Source: JBKEDC01 sp047975205 (GTDB lineage Bacteria; Bacteroidota; Bacteroidia; Bacteroidales; Prolixibacteraceae). From it: a DNA stretch of 64,000 nucleotides. The translations under genes and the position numbers were made by a program. The notes beneath the pieces were generated by a model. That model worked only from the letters and a program-made list of their open reading frames with translations. It was not told the origin of the DNA and made no database searches. Positions 33,400 through 42,358 of this stretch are shown here, piece by piece; within the stretch, counting starts at the first letter, position 1; each line of letters starts with the position of its first letter. The stretch is from contig JBKEDC010000043.1 of the NCBI GenBank assembly GCA_047975205.1, positions 169,974-233,973 of the forward strand. The letters are read 5' to 3'.

Positions 33400-34827
33400 A
33401 TGCAAAAAATTAACGTACTTATTGCACTCATCGTGCTGACAATGAGCTGTACTTCAGCTTATGCCATTCAAGATGAAAAGAAATGGGCTGAAATTTATGA
33501 AATAATTGACAATATTAATACCCCAAACTTCCCCGATGTATCTTACAGCATTACGGATTTCGGTGCAGTAGGCGATGGTCAGACATTAAACACGCAAGCC
33601 ATTAATAAAGCAATAGAAGTTTGTAGTGCTAACGGCGGTGGCATAGTTATCGTTCCTAAAGGAATTTTTCTAACCGGAGCTGTTCACCTTAAAAACGATG
33701 TGAACCTACACCTTACCGATAATGCCACCTTAAAATTTTCTACCAATCCTGCCGATTATTTGCCTCTAGTGCACACACGTTGGGAAGGCAATGACGTAAT
33801 GAACTATTCCCCTTTGATTTATGCTAACGGACAAACCAACATTGCGGTTACCGGGAAAGGGGTACTCGATGGCTCGGGAAGCAATGAAGCTTGGTGGCCT
33901 TGGAAAGGGAAAAAACAATATGGTTGGAAAGAAGGCACTCCAAGCCAACTGGATGCGAGCGTTGGTCGTTCAATTCTCGATACTTGGGAAAAATCGGAAG
34001 CTCCATTATTTGAGCGTCGTGCCGGTGACGGTTATTATTTACGTCCGCAATTCGTGAGTGTTATTAATTGCTATCGCTTCTTATTAGAAGATGTAAAAAT
34101 TATCAACTCTCCATTTTGGGTGGTTAACCCTATTCTTACTAAGGATATTATTGTGCGTGGCATTCATATTGAAAGTTTAGGACCAAACTCTGATGGATGT
34201 GATCCGGAATCTTGCAAAAATGTATTGATTGAAAACTGCATTTTTGATACCGGAGATGACTGCATTGCGTTGAAATCAGGTAGAAACTCTGACGGAAGGA
34301 AACCGAATGTTCCGGTAGAAAATGTACTTATTCGCAACTGTAAAATGTTGGAAGGCCATGGAGGCGTTGTATTAGGCAGTGAAATATCGGCAGGTTGCAA
34401 AAATATTTTCGCTGAAAATTGCGAAATGAGTAGCCCCGATTTAGATAGAGCTGTGCGTATAAAAACAAATAGTCACCGAGGAGGAACAACCGACGGCGTA
34501 TATATTCGCAACATAAAAGTAGGACAGGTAAAAGATGCCGTTGTGCGTATAAATTGTTCTTATGATTTAGGAAGCGAAGGACACGAGGGCGAATTTCCAC
34601 CCATGGTTCGTAATGTTTATATTTCTGATATTAATGCTGATATGACCGGAAAAACACAAGCTAAATATGGTTTGCGCTTAGTTGGCATAAAAGGGAAAAA
34701 TGCGGTCGAAAATATATATATCAGTAATTGCAATTTTAACGGGGTTGATAAGATCAGCGATATTAAAGATATCAAAAACCTGAACCTTGAAAATGTGGTT
34801 ATCAATGGAAAAACAGTGAAAAAATAA
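33400..34827 (+). CDS. Glycoside hydrolase family 28 (polygalacturonase-like)
   Basis: This 475-residue secreted enzyme should cleave galacturonosyl linkages in pectin by inversion. It has a signal peptide with core VLIALIVLTMSCTSAYA, an N-terminal SITDFGAVGDGQTLNTQAINKA module, and the parallel beta-helix. The active site is complete: NSDGCDPESCKNV, DTGDDCIALKSG, GHGGVVLGSE and AVRIKTNSHRGG. The ATG at 33400 begins the signal peptide; the frame is open to 33322, but that stretch contains the -7 box. It is followed 7 nt later by the DUF4861 gene, so they are co-transcribed. Exo- versus endo-action and polygalacturonan versus rhamnogalacturonan cannot be decided from sequence. Confidence 0.93.
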   Translation: MQKINVLIALIVLTMSCTSAYAIQDEKKWAEIYEIIDNINTPNFPDVSYSITDFGAVGDGQTLNTQAINKAIEVCSANGGGIVIVPKGIFLTGAVHLKNDVNLHLTDNATLKFSTNPADYLPLVHTRWEGNDVMNYSPLIYANGQTNIAVTGKGVLDGSGSNEAWWPWKGKKQYGWKEGTPSQLDASVGRSILDTWEKSEAPLFERRAGDGYYLRPQFVSVINCYRFLLEDVKIINSPFWVVNPILTKDIIVRGIHIESLGPNSDGCDPESCKNVLIENCIFDTGDDCIALKSGRNSDGRKPNVPVENVLIRNCKMLEGHGGVVLGSEISAGCKNIFAENCEMSSPDLDRAVRIKTNSHRGGTTDGVYIRNIKVGQVKDAVVRINCSYDLGSEGHEGEFPPMVRNVYISDINADMTGKTQAKYGLRLVGIKGKNAVENIYISNCNFNGVDKISDIKDIKNLNLENVVINGKTVKK

Positions 34828-34834
34828 ATATCAT

Positions 34835-36061
34835 ATGAAACTTAAATTCTCAGCCTTGCTGGTTGCTGCCGGTCTTTTGGCATCGTGTAGCAACACCACC
34901 GGTCAATCATTTGAGAACACTACTTCTCATAATGCTTCAGAACTTCTGATTGAATTAAACTCTCCGGAAGTGTTAGCTCAGGCAAATTCGCTTGCCGAAT
35001 TTAAATTAATGGATGGTTCTACGGAGCTTCCTTATGAGGCTATTAAAGAAAATGGCAAAATAGTGAAGCTATTGACACAGGTAAACTTACCGGCTCATGC
35101 TCAAAAAGAAATTTGCATTGAAGAAGGAGTCCCTATGCCTGCTGTTAAGAAAACTCAGGCTGAAATATCAACGGCTCAGGGTGGTGAATGGAAATGGGTA
35201 ACTAAACGCAATGGAAACGAACAATGGGAATATCAAGGAACAACTTCTTGGAAAAATACCAATCATTTAGAGGTTGCTCCTCAACATTGGGATCACTCTT
35301 TTGATATTCGTTATGAAGGACCGGGTTGGGAATCTGATAAAATCGCTTATCGTTTCTATCTTGATTGGAGAAACGCATGCGATATCTTTGGAAAGTTAGT
35401 AAGCACTCCTGTTCTTCAAAAAATAGGGCTTGATGGTTTTGATTCATATCATAAAGTATCTGAATGGGGCGGCGATATCATGAAAGTGGGAACAGCTTTA
35501 GGTATAGGAACTATTTCTCATTGGTATAACAATCAAGTTCGCAGGGTAGATAGTGTTGATAATCGCGTATGCGAAATTGAAACTAACGGTTTATTGCAGT
35601 CTAAAATAAAAACAACTTATACCGGTTGGGCATATGATGGCGGAAAAACTGACCTAAATTCTGAACTTACCATCAACGCCGGAAGTTATCTTACCAAATG
35701 CCATTTAAACCTTTCAAACCCTATTAACAATATTGCAACGGGTATTATCAAAATGCCTGGCACGCAAGTCATACAAGGAGAGAACGGCAATTGGTGTTAC
35801 TTTGGCACTTTCGGAGTGCAATCACTGAATAAAGATAAGCTTGGGCTTCTAATCCTCTATAAAAAATCGGATTTGCAAAAAGTTACCGAAGATAAATTGA
35901 ATCACGTTATTGTTCTTACTCCCGAAAATGATGGTAAAGAATTAACTTATTACTTTGGAGGACAGTGGACTCTTGATTCCTCAAAAGTAAAGACACTTGA
36001 GCAATTTAAATCTTATGCTGAGCAACAAGTGGCATTATTAAACGTCGGATTGATAAAATAA
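34835..36061 (+). CDS. DUF4861 domain lipoprotein
   Basis: A 408-residue lipoprotein: MKLKFSALLVAAGLLASCSN carries the signal and lipobox. The body matches DUF4861, with HWDHSFDIRYEGPGWESDKI, AYRFYLDWRNACDIFGK, FDSYHKVSEWGGDIMKVG and a beta-rich C-terminus with FGGQWTLDSS. DUF4861 proteins occur in pectin-utilisation gene clusters of Bacteroidetes. The fold resembles carbohydrate-active enzymes, but to my knowledge the activity is not established. Placement right after GH28 supports a role in rhamnogalacturonan or oligogalacturonide processing in the periplasm. A terminator follows. Confidence 0.85.
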   Translation: MKLKFSALLVAAGLLASCSNTTGQSFENTTSHNASELLIELNSPEVLAQANSLAEFKLMDGSTELPYEAIKENGKIVKLLTQVNLPAHAQKEICIEEGVPMPAVKKTQAEISTAQGGEWKWVTKRNGNEQWEYQGTTSWKNTNHLEVAPQHWDHSFDIRYEGPGWESDKIAYRFYLDWRNACDIFGKLVSTPVLQKIGLDGFDSYHKVSEWGGDIMKVGTALGIGTISHWYNNQVRRVDSVDNRVCEIETNGLLQSKIKTTYTGWAYDGGKTDLNSELTINAGSYLTKCHLNLSNPINNIATGIIKMPGTQVIQGENGNWCYFGTFGVQSLNKDKLGLLILYKKSDLQKVTEDKLNHVIVLTPENDGKELTYYFGGQWTLDSSKVKTLEQFKSYAEQQVALLNVGLIK

Positions 36062-36078
36062 AATGGCAATCATGGAAT

Positions 36079-36123
36079 AAAAATAGCATCTATTTCAAAA
36101 AGTAAGTAGGTGCTATTTTTATT
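36079..36123 (+). terminator. Terminator after the DUF4861 gene
   Basis: AAAAATAGCA / TGCTATTTTT stem with a 22-nt loop and a T-rich tail. It separates GH28-DUF4861 from the two esterase genes. Confidence 0.75.
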
Positions 36124-36156
36124 TCTCTTGCAGTCTAAAAAAATAATAACCATTCT

Positions 36157-37140
36157 ATGTCTCTCATTAGAATACACATCTTCTTTTTGTTATCATGGCT
36201 CACCCCTCTGCTTGTTTATTCGCAGAATGAATTTCCGAGAGATACCGGCTTTAATATCCGGTCGAACTATATAAAGACTAAGAAAAAAATTCCTGAAGTA
36301 ACTCCTGTTTCTAATGTAAAAAGCCCGAAGTTTCTTTCTTTATGGAACCAAACTTATCGCACACGGAGAAATAGGAATTTACGGATCGATATTTTTATTC
36401 CCAACCGGAAGGAAAATGAAACTTACGCTTGTGTGCTACTTATTCATGGTGGAGGTTGGCGTTCGGGAAGCAAAGAAAACATGGTACCCTTAGCTCAACA
36501 ACTAGCTCTGAAAGGCTACGTAACAGCATCGGTAGAACAACGCCTTTCTATGGAGGCACCCTACCCTGCCGCTCCTCACGATTTAAAAGAAGCCATAAAA
36601 TTTTTGAAGCACAATGCAGCTATTTATCGCATCGACACCACTAAAATGGCTGTGTTGGGAGCATCATCGGGAGCAACAATGGCTAGCCTAATGGCACTAA
36701 CCGGAAACAATGCTAAATTTGATGACCCGCATAGTATATATCCTAACGTATCGGCAAAAGTGCAAGCCTTGATTAACATCGACGGAATTATTGACTTCCG
36801 TGCACCTGCTGAAACCGGAAATAATGAAAAAGAAGCAAGGAATCGACCTGCAACGTTATTTCTAGGCGAAAGTTATTTCAAAAATCCTAAACTTTGGGTT
36901 GAAGCCTCTCCTATCACTTATGCTGATGCAAGTTCTCCACCTTGTTTATACATTAATAGTACTTATCCTAGGTTTGCTTATGGCAGAGAACAACTATTTT
37001 CCATACTTCAGCAACACAGCATCTACCACGAACAGCATACTATATCAGGAAATATTGTTCCTCATGGTTTTTGGCTGCTACATCCTTGGTGCGAGGAAAC
37101 ACAGAAATACATTGAAAACTTTCTTCATCTTATCTTTTAA
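36157..37140 (+). CDS. Secreted alpha/beta-hydrolase esterase (BD-FAE-like)
   Basis: A 327-residue exported alpha/beta hydrolase with signal peptide core FFLLSWLTPLLVYS. The oxyanion-hole motif is LLIHGGGWRSGSKEN (~95), the nucleophile elbow VLGASSGATMASLMA (Ser near 165), an acid probably lies in the region around NSTYPRF, and the catalytic His is in VPHGFWLLHPW near the C-terminus. The BD-FAE/ExeM-type subfamily includes feruloyl and acetyl xylan esterases. In this neighbourhood removal of acetyl or feruloyl groups from pectin is likely (inference). The gene has no obvious -7 box of its own. Confidence 0.85.
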   Translation: MSLIRIHIFFLLSWLTPLLVYSQNEFPRDTGFNIRSNYIKTKKKIPEVTPVSNVKSPKFLSLWNQTYRTRRNRNLRIDIFIPNRKENETYACVLLIHGGGWRSGSKENMVPLAQQLALKGYVTASVEQRLSMEAPYPAAPHDLKEAIKFLKHNAAIYRIDTTKMAVLGASSGATMASLMALTGNNAKFDDPHSIYPNVSAKVQALINIDGIIDFRAPAETGNNEKEARNRPATLFLGESYFKNPKLWVEASPITYADASSPPCLYINSTYPRFAYGREQLFSILQQHSIYHEQHTISGNIVPHGFWLLHPWCEETQKYIENFLHLIF

Positions 37141-37190
37141 TTTGAAAATATTTATATTTATTCATCAATCAATCTTAAATATCAACTTCT

Positions 37191-37973
37191 ATGAAACTGT
37201 TTAAGCCTTATTTTTTCATACTTCCGTTCTTATTGCTCACTGCTTGCCAAAGTAAAAGTGGCGAAGAAGCTCCTGAAAATAGTGCATACTCAACAAAAAA
37301 AATCAAAATTTACCTTATCGGTGATTCTACTTGTGCCAATAAAGCCAAAAACAGACGTCCTGAAACTGGTTGGGGTATGGAATTTGGCAAATTCTTTAAT
37401 GAGTATGCAGAAGTAGAAAACCATGCACTTAACGGCAGAAGCTCTAAAAGTTTCCGTTCTGAAGGTCATTGGACTGAACCTATTCTAAATAAATTACAAC
37501 CGGGAGATTATGTTTTCATTCAGTTTGGGCATAATGATCAAAAGTTCAAATCGCCGGATAGATATACTAATCCTTTCACCGGATATCGTGCTAATTTAGA
37601 ACGCTATGTAAATGAAGTACGCTCTAAAGGGGCACATCCGATTCTACTCTCATCTATTGTGCGAAGAAACTTCAATGAACATGGCGCTCTTATCGATACA
37701 CATGGCGAATATCCGTTAGTTGTTCGATTGGTAGCTGACGATATGCATGTTCCATTCCTCGATTTACAACGAGCAACGGAAGAATTTGCTATAAATCTTG
37801 GTCCTGAGAAATCGAAAGCATATTGGAATCATCTTGAACCCGGCGAAAATAAAAATTATCCCAAAGGAGTGCACGACGATACACACCTTAACCAGAAAGG
37901 AGCCGATGCTGTTGCCCAAATGGTTGTGAAAGAACTCAAAGTACAAAATCTACTAGTTTCTTATTTAAAGTAG
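37191..37973 (+). CDS. Rhamnogalacturonan acetylesterase (CE12, SGNH hydrolase)
   Basis: A 260-residue lipoprotein: the signal peptide ends FLLLTACQ. The SGNH hydrolase domain follows: block I IYLIGDSTCANK with the nucleophile Ser, block II ALNGRSSKSFRSEGHW, block III QFGHNDQKFKSP and block V HDDTHLNQKGADAVAQ with the Asp-His pair. This is the CE12 pattern typical of rhamnogalacturonan acetylesterases, which strip acetyl groups from galacturonic acid and make the backbone accessible to hydrolases. It completes the pectin cluster and ends in a terminator. Confidence 0.9.
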   Translation: MKLFKPYFFILPFLLLTACQSKSGEEAPENSAYSTKKIKIYLIGDSTCANKAKNRRPETGWGMEFGKFFNEYAEVENHALNGRSSKSFRSEGHWTEPILNKLQPGDYVFIQFGHNDQKFKSPDRYTNPFTGYRANLERYVNEVRSKGAHPILLSSIVRRNFNEHGALIDTHGEYPLVVRLVADDMHVPFLDLQRATEEFAINLGPEKSKAYWNHLEPGENKNYPKGVHDDTHLNQKGADAVAQMVVKELKVQNLLVSYLK

Positions 37974-38000
37974 CTAGGTTTATAAACTCAAGATAGCACC

Positions 38001-38033
38001 GGAGCGGTTTGGATATTCAAACCGCTCCTTTTG
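38001..38033 (+). terminator. Terminator of the pectin cluster
   Basis: GGAGCGGTTT / AAACCGCTCC stem followed by TTTTGTCTT, 28 nt past the CE12 stop. Confidence 0.88.
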
Positions 38034-38254
38034 TCTTAAATCTGAAAATAACACAAATTAAATTTTTATTCTTTCAGTAATATGTACATCAACAAGGTAA
38101 ACATAAACATGGAAGTATCTAAGCATATCTTACCATGATATGTGCATCTAATAATGATTTAGATTGAATGTTATTCATTAAAACAATATGTAAATAATTT
38201 AATCTATGTTAAACAACATAGGTGCAATATTTTTATTTTCAAAAGATTATGCGT
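38034..38254. other. AT-rich region upstream of the sigma factor promoter
   Basis: No coding frame. A CATATC/GATATG hairpin is visible at about 38131-38150. Nothing else can be supported. Confidence 0.4.
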
Positions 38255-38263
38255 TATATTTGC
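38255..38263 (+). promoter_or_regulatory. -7 promoter element of the ECF sigma factor gene
   Basis: TATATTTGC, a perfect TAnnTTTGY, 209 nt upstream of the ATG at 38472. This implies an unusually long leader of about 200 nt. Confidence 0.6.
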
Positions 38264-38471
38264 ATCCTAGATGATTTATATAACTTTTTTTTATCTAAAA
38301 TAGTGTTGATTTGAATTGCAATTAAAAATGATCAAATTAGCCTATTGCAATTAACATATTTAATTAACAATAAGCTCAAATGAAAAGGGATTAAATTAGA
38401 TAATAAAATATCAAACAATCAAGTTATATAGAATTAAAAAGACAACGATTTTATGATTAACACAAGTCATT

Positions 38472-38990
38472 ATGCGTACAGAAGAATTTTACCAATCATT
38501 AATCGGACTACAGCAAAATTTGTATTATTTTGCGATAAGTCTGACATCAAATGAGGAAAAAGCACAAGACCTAACTCAAGAAACGATACTTAAAGCATTG
38601 TCTTATCATGACAAATATCGTGAAGACACCAATTTAAAAGCATGGTTATGCACTATCATGAAAAATACGTTTATTAATCAGTATCGTAAAGATGCCCGTC
38701 ATATAAATATATTGGAAGGTGCCACAAACGAGTTTGAGAAACAAATATCTGAAACGAAATCTTTTCCATCACCGGATGCATTTTACTCTAGCGAAGAAAT
38801 TAGCCGAAAGATCGAGAGATTAAGCGATGAGTTTAGAATACCATTCACCATGTTTGTTGATGGATATAAATACAAGGAAATAGCTGATGAACTGAATCTT
38901 CCACTGGGGACTGTAAAAAGTAGAATTTTCCTGACAAGGAAGAAATTAAGTGAACAGCTCCCTGAATATCACGAAGAATATTGTGTTTAA
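38472..38990 (+). CDS. ECF-type RNA polymerase sigma factor
   Basis: A 172-residue sigma-70 family factor of the extracytoplasmic-function group. Region 2 has YYFAISLTSNEEKAQDLTQETILKAL and KAWLCTIMKNTFINQYRK (residues ~18-78). Region 4 has LSDEFRIPFTMFVDGYKYKEIADELNLPLGTVKSRIFLTRKKL, a helix-turn-helix that reads -35 elements. No anti-sigma factor gene is adjacent, so it may act as a free-standing stress or housekeeping-like ECF. The neighbouring genes (pectin enzymes upstream, moxR downstream) are separated from it by terminators. The ~200-nt leader is its main oddity. Confidence 0.9.
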   Translation: MRTEEFYQSLIGLQQNLYYFAISLTSNEEKAQDLTQETILKALSYHDKYREDTNLKAWLCTIMKNTFINQYRKDARHINILEGATNEFEKQISETKSFPSPDAFYSSEEISRKIERLSDEFRIPFTMFVDGYKYKEIADELNLPLGTVKSRIFLTRKKLSEQLPEYHEEYCV

Positions 38991-39029
38991 ATTAGAACTA
39001 AACCCTCATTTTAAGCTAATATAACGAAG

Positions 39030-39057
39030 ACCTTGAGAAAATTCTCAAGGTTTTTTT
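39030..39057 (+). terminator. Terminator of the sigma factor gene
   Basis: ACCTTGAGAA / TTCTCAAGGT stem with a 2-nt loop and a run of seven T. Confidence 0.88.
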
Positions 39058-39314
39058 ATACGTAAAATACTTTCTATAAAAGCCTAAGTTAGTTATCGTT
39101 TTTCAAGCATCCATTAGTAAATTCACTTTTTTTTGGTATATTACACTTTTAATTTTTACTAAGGCTGACTATCTCGTAAGAGAAAGGTTAAAATTGAAAA
39201 ATTGCATAGTTTTTTAAATCAACTGATTTAACATTTTTAACATGAAATACTATTGTTAAAACAGTAGCTCAAGTAATTTTACGAACAGAAAACATTAACA
39301 ACATAAATATCAAA
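39058..39314. other. Upstream region of the bat operon
   Basis: About 255 bp of AT-rich sequence that must contain the operon promoter. TAATTTTAC near 39275 is an imperfect -7 match. No repeat or RNA gene is evident. Confidence 0.4.
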
Positions 39315-40310
39315 ATGGAACAATCAATTGACATTCGCGAACTAAACGAAAAAATAGAGCGAGAGAGCTCATTTGTAGATTTGATTAATATTGAAATGAG
39401 CAAAGCCATTGTTGGTCAGAAACATTTGGTAGAAAGTCTCATGATTGGCTTGTTATCGGGTGGACATATTCTTTTAGAAGGTGTGCCCGGATTGGCAAAA
39501 ACACTTGCTATCAATACCTTGTCGAAAACGATAAGTGCCGATTTTGCTCGTATTCAATTCACTCCCGATTTACTGCCTGCCGACCTCTTAGGAACACTTA
39601 TATATAGTCAAAAGACCGAGGAGTTTCAAATCAAGAAAGGTCCTATATTTACTAACTTTGTGTTGGCAGATGAGATTAACCGTGCTCCTGCAAAAGTTCA
39701 GTCTGCACTACTCGAAGCAATGCAAGAACGCCAAGTAACAATCGGAGATACAACTTTTAAGCTAGATGATCCATTCCTTGTGATGGCAACTCAAAACCCG
39801 GTAGAACAAGAAGGAACATATCCTTTACCCGAAGCACAAGTTGACCGTTTCATGCTAAAAGTCGTTATTGATTATCCAAAACGCGACGAAGAACGTTTAA
39901 TCATTCAGCAAAACTTGCTCAAACAATACCCTGAAGCTAATGCCGTAATCAGTCCGGAGCAAATTATCAGAGCTCGTGAAGTAGTGAATGAAGTGTATCT
40001 TGACGATAAAATCAGCAAATATATTGTAGATATTGTGTATGCTACTCGTACCCCGGAAGAATGTAAGTTAGAAAAATATGCTGACATGATCTCATTTGGT
40101 TGTTCTCCTCGAGCAAGTATCAGCTTAGCCAAAGCAGCCAAAGCTTATGCCTTTATCAAACGTAGAGGTTATGTTATTCCGGAAGATATTCGTGCAGTAA
40201 GTATGGATGTTCTTCGCCATCGTATCGGATTAAGTTATGAGGCAGAAGCTAATAATATTACAACCGAAGAAATTATTACCGAAATATTGAATACTGTTGA
40301 AGTACCTTAG
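39315..40310 (+). CDS. MoxR-family AAA+ ATPase of the bat operon
   Basis: A 331-residue AAA+ chaperone-like ATPase. Walker A is EGVPGLAKTLAIN (~55-67), Walker B is FVLADEINRAPAKVQSALLE (~115), sensor 1 lies in MATQNPVEQEGTYPLPEAQ, followed by the arginine-finger region VDRFMLKV. MoxR proteins act with von Willebrand factor A proteins, often for maturation or metal insertion. Here it leads an operon with a DUF58 protein and BatA-E. In Bacteroides fragilis the bat (Bacteroides aerotolerance) genes affect oxygen tolerance. Confidence 0.93.
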   Translation: MEQSIDIRELNEKIERESSFVDLINIEMSKAIVGQKHLVESLMIGLLSGGHILLEGVPGLAKTLAINTLSKTISADFARIQFTPDLLPADLLGTLIYSQKTEEFQIKKGPIFTNFVLADEINRAPAKVQSALLEAMQERQVTIGDTTFKLDDPFLVMATQNPVEQEGTYPLPEAQVDRFMLKVVIDYPKRDEERLIIQQNLLKQYPEANAVISPEQIIRAREVVNEVYLDDKISKYIVDIVYATRTPEECKLEKYADMISFGCSPRASISLAKAAKAYAFIKRRGYVIPEDIRAVSMDVLRHRIGLSYEAEANNITTEEIITEILNTVEVP

Positions 40311-40406
40311 TGCCGGTTAAACTTTAAAATACAAGTTAGGTTGGTGCATTCCAACCTAATTTCAAAATAAAAATGATTAACCTACACAACTAATTCATAC
40401 GATAAA

Positions 40407-41279
40407 GTGGAACATACTGATTTATTAAAACGGGTTCGGAAAATCGAAATTAAAACTCGAGGACTGAGTCGAAATATTTTTGCAGGTGAATACCATTCAG
40501 CCTTCAAGGGCAGGGGTATGGCTTTCAGCGAAGTGCGCGAGTATCAGTTTGGCGACGATGTTAGAAGTATTGATTGGAATGTAACGGCAAGATATAGCAA
40601 ACCTTTCATCAAGGTTTTTGAGGAAGAGAGAGAGCTCACTGTTATGTTGCTCGTTGATGTGAGTGGTTCACGTAACTTTGGTTCTTTTGAAAGCTTTAAA
40701 AAGAATGTCATTACTGAAATTGCAGCTGTTCTTTCATTTTCAGCCATTCAAAATAACGATAAAATAGGAGTTATTTTCTTCTCTGATAAAATTGAGAAGT
40801 TTATTCCTCCTCAAAAAGGAAAGACTCATACATTGCGAATCATCCGTGAACTTATTGATTTCGAACCGGAAAACAGTGGTACGAATATTACCGAAGCTTT
40901 GCGATATATGACTAACGCCATCAAAAAACGATGTACTTGCTTCATCATTTCCGATTTTATTCAACAAGAACCCGAGCTAGACAAAGCTTTGGCTATTGCC
41001 AATAATAGACATGATCTTGCTGCCTTGCGTATATTCGATGAGCGAGAAGCGGAACTTCCCCCTATCGGGATGCTAAAACTGAAAGATGCCGAAAGTGGCG
41101 AATATATTTGGGTAGACAGTAGCAGCAAAAAGGTAAGAGCCCAATACAGCAAATGGTGGACAGAAAGCAATGCTAAATTAAATTGGTCTTTAACGAAAAG
41201 TGGCGTTGATTATGTTAATATTAACACCAAAGATGATTATGTAAAGTCATTAATGACACTCTTCAGAAAAAGAGGATAA
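40407..41279 (+). CDS. DUF58 (VWA-like) protein of the bat operon
   Basis: This 290-residue cytoplasmic protein has a degenerate von Willebrand A fold. The N-terminal DUF58 signature is YHSAFKGRGMAFSEVREYQF followed by DDVRSIDWNVTARYSKPFIK. A MIDAS-type DVSGS lies at residues 84-88, and TCFIISDF comes later. The start is GTG at 40407: no in-frame ATG exists between it and the upstream stop. It sits 96 bp after moxR and 5 nt before the next gene. MoxR and DUF58 proteins are regular partners. Confidence 0.9.
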   Translation: MEHTDLLKRVRKIEIKTRGLSRNIFAGEYHSAFKGRGMAFSEVREYQFGDDVRSIDWNVTARYSKPFIKVFEEERELTVMLLVDVSGSRNFGSFESFKKNVITEIAAVLSFSAIQNNDKIGVIFFSDKIEKFIPPQKGKTHTLRIIRELIDFEPENSGTNITEALRYMTNAIKKRCTCFIISDFIQQEPELDKALAIANNRHDLAALRIFDEREAELPPIGMLKLKDAESGEYIWVDSSSKKVRAQYSKWWTESNAKLNWSLTKSGVDYVNINTKDDYVKSLMTLFRKRG

Positions 41280-41284
41280 GCTAG

Positions 41285-42295
41285 ATGAAAAATAAGATGA
41301 AAAATATACGACTTATACTAATCCTATTTGCCTGTGCGTTGTTTGGAAGTTCTGTTTCAGCCCAAGAAATACGCATCAAGGCAAGTGTTGATTCTACGAA
41401 TGTACTTATAGGAGATCAACTCCAACTAAAATTTGAGATTGAGCAACCTAAAAATCTTGAGATAACACTGCCTCATTTTACAGATACTATTACGAGTAGC
41501 ATAGAAGTATCTGAACTACATGCATTAGACACCCTGTCTGTTAGTGACGATGAGATAGTCAAGTTTGTGCAAGGGCTCACCATACAATCTTTCGATACCG
41601 GTCTTAACACCGTTCCTGAGCAAAGCTTTAAATTCAAAATTGATACGGTTGAAAATGTAATAAAAAGTAATCTGGTACAATTTTATGTGCATGCCGGCTT
41701 TGAAGTAGATTCTACCAAAGGGCCTACCGATATTAAAGCTCCGTACAAAGCCCCCGTTAATTTGGCCGAAGCCTCTCCATACTTGTTAGGAATTATTCTC
41801 ATTGCAGCCATATTATTTTTCATTTTCTATTACATCAATTACTTAGCGAGAAAACGCGCCGATAAAGTTGATGAAGGACCAAAAGAGCCTGCTCATATTA
41901 TTGCTTTGCGTGAATTAGATCGGATTAAAACAACAGAGAATTGGAAAAATGAAGAACATGCCAAAGAATACTTTATTGACCTTTCTGACACTGTAAGAAC
42001 CTACATTCAGAATCGATACGGTATAAATGCCATGGAGTACACCACTGTGGAGATTATGAATGCATTCAAATTGGAAAAAGATTTATTAGAAAAGAAATCG
42101 GGCGAGCAACTTAAAACAATATTAGAATTATCCGACTTAGTGAAATTTGCCAAACTCAAACCTCAAATAGAAGAGTGCGAACGAAGTTTATCGTTAGCGT
42201 TCTTATTTGTGAAAGATACCATGGTCTTTGAAACTGAAGTGGTTGAAGAAAAAACTGATAACGATGAAAACAAAGAAGAGGTCGAAGAAAACTAA
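41285..42295 (+). CDS. BatD-like membrane protein of the bat operon
   Basis: A 336-residue protein with signal peptide MKNKMKNIRLILILFACALF, cleaved near SVSAQ. A periplasmic beta-sandwich domain follows (residues ~25-150: IRIKASVDSTNVLIGDQLQL and onward), then one transmembrane helix (YLLGIILIAAILFFIFYYI, ~165-185). The cytoplasmic tail has HIIALRELDRIK and the conserved YFIDLSDTVRTYIQNRYGINAMEYTT segment, ending in an acidic tail. The layout is that of DUF4381/BatD-like proteins commonly found between the DUF58 and BatA genes. It probably forms part of the membrane Bat complex. Confidence 0.75.
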   Translation: MKNKMKNIRLILILFACALFGSSVSAQEIRIKASVDSTNVLIGDQLQLKFEIEQPKNLEITLPHFTDTITSSIEVSELHALDTLSVSDDEIVKFVQGLTIQSFDTGLNTVPEQSFKFKIDTVENVIKSNLVQFYVHAGFEVDSTKGPTDIKAPYKAPVNLAEASPYLLGIILIAAILFFIFYYINYLARKRADKVDEGPKEPAHIIALRELDRIKTTENWKNEEHAKEYFIDLSDTVRTYIQNRYGINAMEYTTVEIMNAFKLEKDLLEKKSGEQLKTILELSDLVKFAKLKPQIEECERSLSLAFLFVKDTMVFETEVVEEKTDNDENKEEVEEN

Positions 42296-42358
42296 ATTTC
42301 TTCGAGAAAGCGTATAGCTAATCTTGATACTTTTCACACGTATTTAAACGAATTAAAC

